In this document: in pieces, positions 43,729-52,178 of the stretch | Layout: each line of letters begins with the position of its first letter | Numbering within the stretch: position 1 is the first letter of the stretch | DNA from: Caenicola sp034331105 | GTDB taxonomy: Bacteria; Synergistota; Synergistia; Synergistales; Synergistaceae | Direction of reading: 5' to 3' | Assembly: GCA_034331105.1 (NCBI GenBank) | Contig: JAXQGB010000015.1 | Span: 124,001 to 188,000, forward strand | DNA length: 64,000 nucleotides | Translations under genes and position numbers: made by a program | The notes under the pieces: model-generated | What the model saw: the letters and a program-made list of their open reading frames with translations, nothing else | What the model was told of the DNA's origin: nothing | Database searches by the model: none

Positions 43729-43753
43729 CGGGGGCCTATATATAAGGCCCCCG
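43729..43753 (+). terminator. Terminator between rpmA and obgE
   Basis: CGGGGGCCT and AGGCCCCCG form a 9-bp perfect stem around ATATATA, followed by TTTATAG. The weak T tract would allow readthrough into obgE, lowering its expression relative to the ribosomal proteins. Confidence 0.7.
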
Positions 43754-43783
43754 TTTATAGTATTTTAGGGACGGGGTAACATT

Positions 43784-45163
43784 ATGAAATTTATTGATTC
43801 AATGCGTCTTTCCGTTAAGGCAGGCAGAGGAGGAAACGGCTGTATGAGTTTCCTTCGTGAAAGGTGCAGGCCAAACGGGGGACCGGACGGCGGCAACGGA
43901 GGCAGAGGCGGAAGCATAATTTTTGAAGCCACCACCAACCTTCAGACACTGGCTGATCTGGAATATCAAAGAAATATTAAGGGAAATAACGGGACACATG
44001 GCAAGGGAAGCGCGAGAAACGGGGCGATAGGCGAAGACACTGTTGTTTTAGTGCCTTGCGGTACTATCGTATACGATGCCATGACAAACGAAGGTATTGC
44101 TGACCTTGTAGAACCGGGAGACCGTTTTCTTGCAGCAAGGGGAGGAAGGGGAGGAAGGGGAAACCGCTATTTTTCCAGTTCTGCCAGAAAAGCCCCCAGG
44201 TTTTGTGAGAACGGCGATCTCGGCGAAGAAGCTGAAATAAGGCTTGAGCTGAGGCTTATTGCAGACGTAGGGCTTGTCGGACTTCCCAACGTAGGCAAAT
44301 CAAGCATCCTGGCAGCTATTTCCAACGCCCAGCCCAAGATCGCAAATTATCCTTTTACCACACTTTCCCCGAACCTGGGAGTTCTTACAACAGGGTATGA
44401 GAGGATAGTAATAGCAGACATCCCCGGACTTATCGAGGGGGCACACATGAATAAAGGGCTCGGAATACAGTTTCTCAGGCACATAGCCCGCAGCAGGCTG
44501 CTTATCCACGTTTTGAGCCTTGAATGCCAGGAATTTGATAAACTTATCGAAGAGCTGGATACTGTCCGCAATGAGATGAGATCATATGACCCGGATCTGG
44601 ACAAACGTCCATATTTTGTAGTCGCAAATAAGCTTGATGAAATGGAAAACCATGAAGAACTCATCAGCAGGCTGTCAGAACATTTTGGATCTGTCGGGAT
44701 CAACTTTTGTGCAGTAAGCGCTCTGACAGAAGAGGGCATACCGGAACTCGTAAAGCATATAATAGACTTTACAGAAAAGAATCCCAGGCCCAGGAGCGAG
44801 GTCAGGCTATATGCTCTTGACAGTGCAGAGGATATTAAGACACCGGTAAGGACAAGAAACAAGATCCAGGTCGTCTCACTTCATGGGGGAGGATTCAGGA
44901 TCCTTCACCATCGTCTTGAGAAAGCTGTTGAACGTTATGACCTCAGCCAGGATGAAAACGCTGCAAGATTTACAATGCTGATGAGAAAGTATAAAGTTGA
45001 GGATCTCCTGGAGGCTGCAGGAGCAAAAGAAGGAGATCAGATAACGATCGGGCCCAAGGATTTCATCTTCTACCCTGATTATTATCCTTCCGAGTTCGAG
45101 GAGCCCGAGGGAACTGATGAAGATGAGTCTGTCACAGATACAGACACAGACCAAAACCAATAA
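43784..45163 (+). CDS. obgE: GTPase ObgE/CgtA
   Basis: Obg is a ribosome-associated GTPase in large-subunit assembly and stress control. The 459-residue product has the Gly-rich Obg fold (about 1-158), the G domain with GLPNVGKSSILA near 166, DIPGLIEGA near 213 and VVANKLDEM near 283, and a C-terminal OCT domain (about 345-430). The tail is acidic (EEPEGTDEDES...). The order rplU-rpmA-obgE is conserved across bacteria. Confidence 0.96.
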   Translation: MKFIDSMRLSVKAGRGGNGCMSFLRERCRPNGGPDGGNGGRGGSIIFEATTNLQTLADLEYQRNIKGNNGTHGKGSARNGAIGEDTVVLVPCGTIVYDAMTNEGIADLVEPGDRFLAARGGRGGRGNRYFSSSARKAPRFCENGDLGEEAEIRLELRLIADVGLVGLPNVGKSSILAAISNAQPKIANYPFTTLSPNLGVLTTGYERIVIADIPGLIEGAHMNKGLGIQFLRHIARSRLLIHVLSLECQEFDKLIEELDTVRNEMRSYDPDLDKRPYFVVANKLDEMENHEELISRLSEHFGSVGINFCAVSALTEEGIPELVKHIIDFTEKNPRPRSEVRLYALDSAEDIKTPVRTRNKIQVVSLHGGGFRILHHRLEKAVERYDLSQDENAARFTMLMRKYKVEDLLEAAGAKEGDQITIGPKDFIFYPDYYPSEFEEPEGTDEDESVTDTDTDQNQ

Positions 45164-45181
45164 GACAAAAGAGGCAGGAAA

Positions 45182-45799
45182 ATGACAAACAGCTGTCAGA
45201 GAAGAATAGGTATCATGGGCGGGACCTTCGACCCGATACATTACGGACATCTCAGAGCTGCAGATGAAGCTCACGCAGCGTTCGGACTTTCTGAAGTAAT
45301 TTTTGTGCCGACAGGCCAGCCTCCCCACAAAGCAGGGGAGAGGGTCTCTTCGGCTGGTAAAAGATACATGATGACTGTTTTAGCTACGGTCGACTGTCCA
45401 TACTTTTCTGTTTCAAGGATAGAAATAGACAAGGCCGGCAAAAGCTACACAATAGATACCCTGAGACAGCTCAAGTCAATGCCTGAATACTCTGACACTG
45501 AGTTCTACTTCATCACAGGACTTGATGCTGTGTTGGACATAGTCTCCTGGAAAAACCCTGAAGAAATAATGAGTCTATGTAAATTTGTTGCAGTTAGCAG
45601 GCATGGATATACTCATACCAGAATGGAAGAACTGCCCGAAGAGTTGAGATCTGCGATAATTCCGCTTGAAATACCTCTTCTGGCAATATCAAGCACAGGA
45701 CTCAGAGAGCGGGTAAGAAAAGAGAGAAGCATCAGATTCCTTGTTCCTCCCTCGGTTGAACATTTTATCAAAAAGTATTCCCTATACAAAGATATTTGA
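45182..45799 (+). CDS. nadD: Nicotinate-nucleotide adenylyltransferase
   Basis: NadD adenylates nicotinate mononucleotide to deamido-NAD, the substrate of NadE in this window. The 205-residue product has GIMGGTFDPIHYGHLRAADEA with the HxGH-type motif at the N-terminus and ISSTGLRERV near the C-terminus. obgE-nadD-LCP-rsfS is a common order. Confidence 0.95.
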   Translation: MTNSCQRRIGIMGGTFDPIHYGHLRAADEAHAAFGLSEVIFVPTGQPPHKAGERVSSAGKRYMMTVLATVDCPYFSVSRIEIDKAGKSYTIDTLRQLKSMPEYSDTEFYFITGLDAVLDIVSWKNPEEIMSLCKFVAVSRHGYTHTRMEELPEELRSAIIPLEIPLLAISSTGLRERVRKERSIRFLVPPSVEHFIKKYSLYKDI

Positions 45800-45822
45800 T
45801 ATTAACATGGAGGTAAACACCT

Positions 45823-47238
45823 TTGAAACATTCTAAATCTATAATCATGATCGTGCTGCTGGCAATATTGGGCATTGCTGCAGGCGCCGGTCTGAAAGTC
45901 TACTCTATACTTCACACAAAATCTGAGGACATCCTTGGTACCATTGAGAGTTCGATAGACAGCGGCAGCGCTCAGTATGCAGCTCTAAAGGAACAGGGAA
46001 GATTCAACATCCTAATAATGGGTGAGGATGATGTTGAGGGCTCCAGAAGGTCAGACACGGTATTATTCGCAACTATAGACATAGATGATAAAAACATGAG
46101 AATACTCTCCCTGCCAAGGGATACAAGGGTACAGATCCCCGGGCACGGCGTGCAGAAGCTTAACCACGCGTTCGCCTACGGGGGGCCTGACCTGCTTAAG
46201 GCAACAGTTGAAAAATATCTGGGACAGCCGATACTTTATTATGTGATCATAGATTATGTCAGCTTTCCGGCAGTAGTAGACATACTTGGCGGAGTAGAGA
46301 TAGACGTTCAGAAAAGGATGCGGTACGTCGACAGGGCAGGAAAACTTGACATCAACATACAGCCCGGACTACAGGTAATGGACGGAAAGACTGCTCTGCA
46401 CTATGTCCGTTTCAGGATGGACGCCCTGGGTGATATCGGAAGGGTACACAGACAGCAGCAGTTCATCAAAGCGCTCTTAAAGAAGGTCTACGACCCAAGG
46501 ATCCTGGTCAAAATACCTGAACTTACAGCACAGACAATGAAACTCTTTAAGACTGACATGTCTCCCGCGCTCTCGATCCAGCTTGCAGGATTCGCACAGA
46601 ACGAACTCGGAAGAGAACGCATATTCTTTTCCACCCTACACGGACAGGCTGCGACCGTCAATAATCTGAGTTATTGGGTGGGGGACACCAAGGCAGCGAA
46701 TGAATTTCTGAACGCACCGATCGAAATGCTTATCTCAGGAGATATTACAGAGAACAAAAACACGAGCAATTTCGCAGGACTCTCTTTATCATATTCCTCG
46801 GCAGCCGATGAGACAAAAGTAAATGGAGAAGTGATCGGAGCAGAAAAACCGGAAGAGAAAAAAGCAGAGACTGTTATGTCCAATGAAGAGCTGCTGGGCC
46901 TTATCAGATCGATGTCCGAATCCATAGGTGTCCTCAATGGCACAGGGAAGTCCGGGTTGAGTACAGAAGTGGCGTCAAAACTTCAGAAGATAGGCATAGA
47001 CGTAGTTATGTCAGCAAATGCAAAGCACTTCGACTACAGAAGCAGCAACGTTGTATATCCTCTGAATGCCAAACCTGAAGTGATAAAAACGGCCAAAACA
47101 CTTGGCAAACTCCTTGGCATACCCAATAACCTGGTGAGGTCAAACAATCAGGCATTTTACCCTTCAATTATTATAGGACATGACAGTAAACAACTTATCA
47201 GCCGCATTGACAAACTGATAGAGATAAGCTCACAATAG
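45823..47238 (+). CDS. LytR-CpsA-Psr (LCP) family protein
   Basis: LCP enzymes move lipid-linked glycopolymers onto peptidoglycan. The 471-residue product starts at TTG with GGAGGT upstream. It has one N-terminal membrane anchor (about 5-25). The LCP domain spans about 60-230, with RRSDTVLFATIDIDDKNMRI, LSLPRDTRVQIPG and KLNHAFAYGGPDLL, including the conserved Asp and Arg residues. A C-terminal LytR_C domain follows (about 375-465, VLNGTGKSGLSTEVASKL). An LCP transferase in a probable diderm may act on a capsule-like polymer made with the TagO/WecA-like enzyme. Confidence 0.9.
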   Translation: MKHSKSIIMIVLLAILGIAAGAGLKVYSILHTKSEDILGTIESSIDSGSAQYAALKEQGRFNILIMGEDDVEGSRRSDTVLFATIDIDDKNMRILSLPRDTRVQIPGHGVQKLNHAFAYGGPDLLKATVEKYLGQPILYYVIIDYVSFPAVVDILGGVEIDVQKRMRYVDRAGKLDINIQPGLQVMDGKTALHYVRFRMDALGDIGRVHRQQQFIKALLKKVYDPRILVKIPELTAQTMKLFKTDMSPALSIQLAGFAQNELGRERIFFSTLHGQAATVNNLSYWVGDTKAANEFLNAPIEMLISGDITENKNTSNFAGLSLSYSSAADETKVNGEVIGAEKPEEKKAETVMSNEELLGLIRSMSESIGVLNGTGKSGLSTEVASKLQKIGIDVVMSANAKHFDYRSSNVVYPLNAKPEVIKTAKTLGKLLGIPNNLVRSNNQAFYPSIIIGHDSKQLISRIDKLIEISSQ

Positions 47239-47302
47239 TCTTTACAAAGGTTCGATTGCTTTAATTAGATAAAATTCCAAAGAAGGCGAGGTGGATATTT
47301 AT

Positions 47303-47677
47303 ATGATGACATCATCAAAAACGATCGAAGAGTTCTATGCGCCCTACAAGCCAATTGTAGATGCGCTGATCGAAAAACACGCACTGGAAGTCACAGTACA
47401 CAACCTGAGCGAAGTTTCAGGTTTCACTGAGGCATTCATCGTCGCAATAGCACGTTCCGATCTCCACGCAAAAACACTCCTTGATACAGCAAGTGAAATG
47501 CTGGATGAAATGAAGCTTCCGCACAAAGTGGAGGGAGAAGGAAGCAGCCGCTGGTGCCTTATGGACGCAGGACACCTGGTAGTAAACATCCTCAGCAGGG
47601 AAGGCCGGGACTACTACAGGCTTGATTCGCTCTGGGGCGACGCTCCTGCTCTTAAATTCCAGGATCAGGACGAATAA
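47303..47677 (+). CDS. rsfS: Ribosomal silencing factor RsfS
   Basis: RsfS binds L14 and blocks subunit joining in starving cells. The ATG at 47303 is preferred because GGCGAGGTGG lies about eight bases upstream; the GTG at 47291 is part of that site. The product is 124 residues with ALEVTVHNLSEVSGFTEAFIVA, RSDLHAKTLLDTASEM and GDAPALKF-type family segments (WCLMDAGHLVVNILS, YYRLDSLWGD). Confidence 0.93.
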   Translation: MMTSSKTIEEFYAPYKPIVDALIEKHALEVTVHNLSEVSGFTEAFIVAIARSDLHAKTLLDTASEMLDEMKLPHKVEGEGSSRWCLMDAGHLVVNILSREGRDYYRLDSLWGDAPALKFQDQDE

Positions 47678-47695
47678 ATATAGGAAATATAGAAG

Positions 47696-48061
47696 ATGAG
47701 ATGTATATTCTGTGAAATCGATGACTATATACTGGACAATGAACTGGTCTATGCTGTCTTCGACAAGATGCCCGTCAATAAAGGTCACATGTTATTCGTA
47801 ACCAAAAGACACGTTGAAAGCTTCTTTGACATAACGAAGGAAGAACGTGAGGCTATCTTTGACCTAATTGACGAGGCTAAGCCGATGCTCGATCAGATAT
47901 ACTCGCCGGAAGGCTACAACATCGGGGTGAACTGCGGAAAAATATCAGGACAATCTGTCATGCATGTCCACGTTCACCTCATCCCAAGATATGCAGGGGA
48001 TACCGAGTCTCCAAACGGCGGTGTCAGGGGCGTCATTCCAGAAAAAATGAAGTATATATAA
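47696..48061 (+). CDS. HIT family hydrolase
   Basis: A 121-residue histidine-triad protein with CIFCEIDDYI at the N-terminus and the catalytic triad in QSVMHVHVHLIPRY near 88. HIT enzymes hydrolyse nucleotide phosphoramidates and dinucleotides. The two N-terminal Cys may bind zinc, as in HinT relatives. It is 18 bp after rsfS and is the last gene before the AT-rich island. Confidence 0.92.
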   Translation: MRCIFCEIDDYILDNELVYAVFDKMPVNKGHMLFVTKRHVESFFDITKEEREAIFDLIDEAKPMLDQIYSPEGYNIGVNCGKISGQSVMHVHVHLIPRYAGDTESPNGGVRGVIPEKMKYI

Positions 48062-48070
48062 ATTAAATTC

Positions 48071-48088
48071 TATTATGTCCTATAATAT
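48071..48088 (+). repeat. AT-rich dispersed repeat, copy 1
   Basis: TATTATGTCCTATAATAT here recurs at 48745-48762. A related partial copy (ATTGTCCTATAAATTAATAACATTT) is at 48126-48150. Confidence 0.5.
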
Positions 48089-48119
48089 ATCTTATGTTAC
48101 CTTAATGTTATTGTGAAAA

Positions 48120-48148
48120 TTGACTATTGTCCTATAAATTAATAACAT
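48120..48148 (+). promoter_or_regulatory. Possible promoter of an orphan small transcript
   Basis: TTGACT (48120-48125) and TAACAT (48143-48148) are 17 bp apart, about 150 bp before a strong terminator at 48298 with no gene between. The -10 is weak. Confidence 0.3.
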
Positions 48149-48297
48149 TTAATTATCTCTCTTTTTTCTTTTGTTGTTTATTTTCAATCAAAAATAGTCC
48201 GGGAATCATCCTAAAATAATTTTATGTGCGTGTTTTTTACTTAACCTCATTATTAAGTTTTTTCGGAGGTATGAACATTCCTGTTTAGATAAGTCAG

Positions 48298-48335
48298 GCC
48301 CCTCTCCGTCGATCCTGGAGGGGCTTCTTTTTTTG
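48298..48335 (+). terminator. Orphan terminator
   Basis: GCCCCTC (48298-48304) and GAGGGGC (48318-48324) form a 7-bp GC stem, followed by TTCTTTTTTT. The nearest upstream gene end is 237 bp away, so it may end an unannotated small RNA or a decayed gene. Confidence 0.75.
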
Positions 48336-48496
48336 CTTTCTTTAAATAAAAAGGCCAAAGACTGAAAAATGCTTGATCCAAGTCTCCGGCCAATCTGTAT
48401 CCCTCTATTTTTAGCATATTGCAACTTATCGATGATCTATAAATTAATTGGCCTTTATTTGCCTATTATAAAGAGTAAATTTGATCCGTCTATTAT

Positions 48497-48632
48497 TTAT
48501 TGGAAAGCCGCTTTCGCTATCCCAAGGAAACTGTCGGGTTTTAACGAAGCGCCGCCGGCAAACAATTCCCTGATGAAAGCGCATACTTCCTGCGCATCTT
48601 CGCTGTTTGCTGTCTTGCCATTTCCGGTATCC
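48497..48632 (-). pseudogene. tpiA remnant with in-frame internal deletion
   Basis: The minus strand encodes ADTGNGKTANSEDAQEVCAF, then IRELFAGGASLKPDSFL and GIAKAAFQ before a TAA. The functional tpiA at 52179 has GTGKTASSEDAQEICAFIRKLLA, then about 40 residues including the phosphate-binding GGS loop, then GGASLKPDSFLGIAKAAVR. The relic lacks those 40 residues and the whole N-terminal four-fifths, so it cannot be an active isomerase. It is a decayed second copy, 3.7 kb from the intact gene and in the same orientation. Confidence 0.85.
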
Positions 48633-48744
48633 GCATAAATACGTGGATGCAAAGTTTTTATAGGGCAGTTTAAAATATTTTATCATCTAAATATTAGCAT
48701 ATAAATTTTAATACCAAATTATCTAACAAGCATTAAATATAAAA

Positions 48745-48771
48745 TATTATGTCCTATAATATTAATAACAT
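48745..48771 (+). repeat. AT-rich dispersed repeat, copy 2
   Basis: Identical to 48071-48088 over its first 18 bases, then extended by TAATAACAT. A degenerate version (ATCTTATAATATTAATAATATT) lies at 52151-52172 beside the tpiA stop, so the motif brackets the sulfatase cassette. Confidence 0.5.
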
Positions 48772-49087
48772 AAATATCAATTTGCAATATTATTATGTTG
48801 AAGCGTAAAACGTCGTTTATTTTTTGATTTTGATACACTCTCTACTTTATTGATTTGGATGTCTGCCCGAACCTAATAAGATAAAAACCGTGCTGTGCAG
48901 GCAATCAACAAGACAAATTTGAAATTACACACACACTGTGCTGCACTACTCAGATATGCCGCTAAATCATAATCTCTCCCCCGCTATTTCTTCATCTTTG
49001 CCAGGTGATTTCGCTTGGTCACATTTCCCGGTAATCGGCCGCTCCGCTGATGTTTTTGTAAACACATTTATTAACCTAATTATATTA

Positions 49088-49096
49088 TGTTATAAT
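49088..49096 (+). promoter_or_regulatory. Extended -10 promoter of the sulfatase operon
   Basis: TGTTATAAT is a perfect extended -10, 48 bp before the sulfatase ATG. The -35 region is weak (TTATTA, 49068-49073). Confidence 0.55.
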
Positions 49097-49144
49097 TTCA
49101 ATATTCTAATAATTCAAAACCCAAACATAAAAGAAGGTGTCTCC

Positions 49145-50974
49145 ATGAGCGCTCTAGGCATCAGAAAAATACTTGTACGATGCGGGTTTGGATTTACGAT
49201 ATGTTTAATATTGAACTTTGTTCTTGGGCCGGATGTTACGGTTCCGCTGCTGGGGATCTTCAATGCGTCAAGAGGAACGGCAGATGCGGCAGCAGCAACT
49301 GCCAAGGGTTATAACATCATTTTTATCCTTGTAGATCAGGAACGTTACATGGGTCCCGTTTACCCGGCCGGCACAGATTTTAACGCCAGAGAGCGGCTTA
49401 AAACCATGGGCACGACATTTGAAAAACATTACACCTGCTCGAATATGTCAACCTCTTCGCGCTCAGTTATATATACCGGGAAACACATAACAGATACAAA
49501 AATGTTTGATAACATAGAAATGAATTATATTGAATCTATGGACCCAGGCATAACGACAATCGGCGATATGATGCGCAAGGCAGGATACTATACTGCTTAC
49601 AAGGGTAAATTACATATTGCAGGCAATGGCGTTAACGAAACATCCGACGATGAAATCGATACTACAGACGATCTTGAAGTATATGGTTTTTCAGACTGGA
49701 ATTCAAACGGTGACACTCCCGGAGGCCTGCAGGAAGGCTACACAACAGATCCTGCTATAGCAGAAGACGCTATAAAATGGCTGCAATCAACAGGGATAGA
49801 AAAAAATGAACGGGGGCAGCCTTTTTTCCTCGCTGTAAACCTTGTCAATCCACACGATATTATGTATTTCAACACTGATGCGCCAGGAGAAAATATACAG
49901 GACACAGGCAGTCTTGGTATGGAAATAAAACGTGCGCCCGATAATACCTTGTATGAAGCTCAATATCCGGATGCGCCGATATCTTCCACATATGACGAAC
50001 CCTTTAATGCGTCAGGACGAGTGCAGGCTCATGGGGAATTTTATAAAATATGGGGAACACAGGTAGGTTATATTCCTGCGGAAGCTGACAACTGGGAGCG
50101 TTTCAGAGATTATTACTACAACTGTATCAAAGATAACGACAGTGAGGTAGTCAAAATCCTTGATAAACTTGATGCCTTGGGACTGACAGACAAAACCATT
50201 ATAGTCATGACAAGTGACCATGGTGAGCTTCAGGGTGATCATCACATGAACGGCAAGGGTAATAACATGTATGAAAATAATATTCACGTGCCTCTTATAA
50301 TTTATCATCCCGATGCAATCGGAGACCGGGTCGTAAGCACAGATAAGATAACAAGCCATCTTGACCTTGCAACGACCTTTGTAAATATGACAAAGGCCTC
50401 GGATTCCGATAAAGCAGCGATAACTAAAGGGCTGCCTGGTAAAAATCTTTTGCCTCTTCTTAGAAAAAACACGTACCGCGAGTGGAGTGGCAATAATTCA
50501 AGAAAATACGCGCTTGTTGCATGCAGCCTATTATCCGTCATTGATACAAGCGTGACAGATTATACCAAAGCGCCGCTGAACTCTGAAAAACGCGGCATAG
50601 TCCGCGGTATAATCACCCAGGACGGTTACAAATTCACACGCTACTTCAAGCCGAAGGGCTTTAATAAGCCGGAAACAATTTACGATCTGTTTGCAAACAA
50701 CGATGTGGAAATATTTGACATGAAAAATGATCAAGAGGAATTGCACAATATTGCAGATGATCTCAGGATAAGCAGCCCCAAAGTTTTAATGGAACTGAAC
50801 GCAGAGTTGAACGCTGCCGTTGCAAATGAGATCGGCGAAGATACAGGCAGAGAATTCAGCCGCATCTCGGAAAATACTTCGGATCGCTCAGGCAGCTGTT
50901 CTACCGGAATCATATCACTTACGCTCATATTTTTAGCAACTATTCCTCTTTTCATAGGAAAGAAAAAATCATAA
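49145..50974 (+). CDS. Secreted/anchored sulfatase with Ser-type active site and Synerg-CTERM-like tail
   Basis: The ATG at 49145 follows AGAAGGTG; the frame is open upstream without family resemblance. The 609-residue product has a signal peptide (about 1-47) and an alkaline-phosphatase-fold sulfatase domain: metal residues D64-Q65 in ILVDQERY, the modification motif S102-T-S-S-R106 followed by SVIYTGKH, and VMTSDHGELQGDHHMNGKG near 360. Position 102 is Ser, so conversion to formylglycine would need an anaerobic maturase, which is the next gene. The third motif position is Ser instead of the usual Pro/Ala. The last 30 residues (SGSCSTG, hydrophobic helix, GKKKS) look like a sorting and anchoring signal. 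The substrate is unknown. Confidence 0.88.
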   Translation: MSALGIRKILVRCGFGFTICLILNFVLGPDVTVPLLGIFNASRGTADAAAATAKGYNIIFILVDQERYMGPVYPAGTDFNARERLKTMGTTFEKHYTCSNMSTSSRSVIYTGKHITDTKMFDNIEMNYIESMDPGITTIGDMMRKAGYYTAYKGKLHIAGNGVNETSDDEIDTTDDLEVYGFSDWNSNGDTPGGLQEGYTTDPAIAEDAIKWLQSTGIEKNERGQPFFLAVNLVNPHDIMYFNTDAPGENIQDTGSLGMEIKRAPDNTLYEAQYPDAPISSTYDEPFNASGRVQAHGEFYKIWGTQVGYIPAEADNWERFRDYYYNCIKDNDSEVVKILDKLDALGLTDKTIIVMTSDHGELQGDHHMNGKGNNMYENNIHVPLIIYHPDAIGDRVVSTDKITSHLDLATTFVNMTKASDSDKAAITKGLPGKNLLPLLRKNTYREWSGNNSRKYALVACSLLSVIDTSVTDYTKAPLNSEKRGIVRGIITQDGYKFTRYFKPKGFNKPETIYDLFANNDVEIFDMKNDQEELHNIADDLRISSPKVLMELNAELNAAVANEIGEDTGREFSRISENTSDRSGSCSTGIISLTLIFLATIPLFIGKKKS

Positions 50975-52078
50975 GTGCCGCACAGAATGAGGACCTACGC
51001 AATAATGGCCAAGCCGACGGGTTCCGCTTGCAATTTCAGCTGTGCCTATTGTTATTATATCGGTAAAGATGTGCTCCTTAAAAAACACTGCGGGGTTATG
51101 AGTGACGATATACTTTCAAGATATATAGTTCAAAATCTGCGCATCCACGGCAAAGACGCAGCAGTTGAATTTGCATGGCATGGCGGTGAGCCTACGCTCT
51201 GCGGAATAGATTTTTTCAGGCGTGCGGTCTATCTGCAGAAAAAATACGGCAACGGCCGTAATATAATCAATAACCTTCAGACAAACGGCACATTGATCGA
51301 TGAAAGCTGGTGCCGTTTCTTTCGCGATAATAATTTTATGATCGGAGTAAGCATAGACGGCCCGAAACATCTGAATGACATTTTTAGGAAAGATGCAAGC
51401 GGAAAAGGCTCTTTTGCAGGGGCAAAGAACGCATTGGCTCTGTTAAAAAAATACGGCGTTGAGTATAACACTCTTACGACTGTGAATTCCGCCAATGCTC
51501 AATATCCTGAAGAAGTGTACGAATTTATTTCAGGAATTTCTGATCATATGCAGTTTCTGCCCGTAGTGGACGGGGCTGTACAGCATGAGTTAACAGACTG
51601 CAGCGTAACTCCTGAAGCTTATGGAGAGTTTATATGCAGGATATTTGATATATGGAGCACGCGCGACTTAGGGAAAAAATTTATACAGATTTTTGAAGCA
51701 ACAATAGGAAACATGCTGGGAGAACCAGCCGGAGTTTGCCTTCATGAGGCAGTATGCGGTCATGTTGCAGTTCTGGAATCAAATGGCGATCTTTATTCCT
51801 GCGACAGGTATGTTTTCGATCAATATAAGCTTGGAAATATATGCGAGGAAGATCTTTATGACCTTATGGAGAAAAACAGGCCCTTTGGTATTAGCAAGTG
51901 CAGCATACTCTCAGATGAATGTATTGACTGCAGATGGCTCAGGCTCTGCTGGGGGGGATGCCCCAAGGATAGGTTTGGCGGCACGGCTGGAAAAAATTAT
52001 TTATGTGAAGGTTATAAAATGATCTTCGCACGAATTTCCGGAAGCGTGCGTTTTATAAAAGAAAATACTTATAAATAA
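50975..52078 (+). CDS. Anaerobic sulfatase-maturating enzyme (radical SAM, SPASM)
   Basis: The enzyme oxidises the active-site Ser or Cys of sulfatases to formylglycine without oxygen. The 367-residue product has the radical SAM motif C19-x3-C23-x2-C26 in SACNFSCAYCYY, AWHGGEPTLCG, and a SPASM Cys region near the C-terminus (CGHVAVLESNGDLYSCDRY and CRWLRLCWGGCPKDRF) for two extra clusters. It starts at GTG immediately after the sulfatase stop; an ATG at 50987 is possible. Adjacency to a Ser-type sulfatase strongly supports the role. Confidence 0.9.
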   Translation: MPHRMRTYAIMAKPTGSACNFSCAYCYYIGKDVLLKKHCGVMSDDILSRYIVQNLRIHGKDAAVEFAWHGGEPTLCGIDFFRRAVYLQKKYGNGRNIINNLQTNGTLIDESWCRFFRDNNFMIGVSIDGPKHLNDIFRKDASGKGSFAGAKNALALLKKYGVEYNTLTTVNSANAQYPEEVYEFISGISDHMQFLPVVDGAVQHELTDCSVTPEAYGEFICRIFDIWSTRDLGKKFIQIFEATIGNMLGEPAGVCLHEAVCGHVAVLESNGDLYSCDRYVFDQYKLGNICEEDLYDLMEKNRPFGISKCSILSDECIDCRWLRLCWGGCPKDRFGGTAGKNYLCEGYKMIFARISGSVRFIKENTYK

Positions 52079-52117
52079 ACGGAGCCAGTCAACAAATTAA
52101 AGGAGACCGACTCCGTT
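52078..52117 (+). terminator. Terminator after the sulfatase operon
   Basis: AACGGAG with CTCCGTT, extended inward with two mismatches, forms a stem starting at the last base of the maturase stop, followed by ATTATATTT. It separates the cassette from convergent tpiA. Confidence 0.65.
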
Positions 52118-52178
52118 ATTATATTTAAATTTATGAACTTATTCTGCAATATCTTATAATATTAATAATATTGAATTG

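Larger units (their letters stand above)
48062..49144. other. AT-rich gene-poor region before the sulfatase cassette
   Basis: This 1083-bp stretch has no intact gene. It holds repeated AT-rich motifs, a possible promoter and a strong terminator with no gene between them, a short inverted repeat (AAATAAAAAGGCCAA near 48344 with TTGGCCTTTATTT near 48453), a broken copy of the 3' end of tpiA, and the sulfatase promoter. Its base composition is clearly more AT-rich than the flanking operons, which suggests a site of past insertion and decay. Confidence 0.7.

Noticed and set aside
48271..48288. Tiny frame ATG...TAG (five codons) after CGGAGGT
   Set aside because: GGAGG is only one base from the ATG, too close for initiation, and there is no downstream gene in range to regulate.
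48206..48424. 72-codon minus-strand frame in the AT-rich region
   Set aside because: It runs through the GC-rich terminator stem, has no ribosome site and no recognisable protein pattern.
48938..49144. Long N-terminal extension of the sulfatase
   Set aside because: The extended residues precede the only convincing promoter and ribosome site and would hide the signal peptide starting at 49145.
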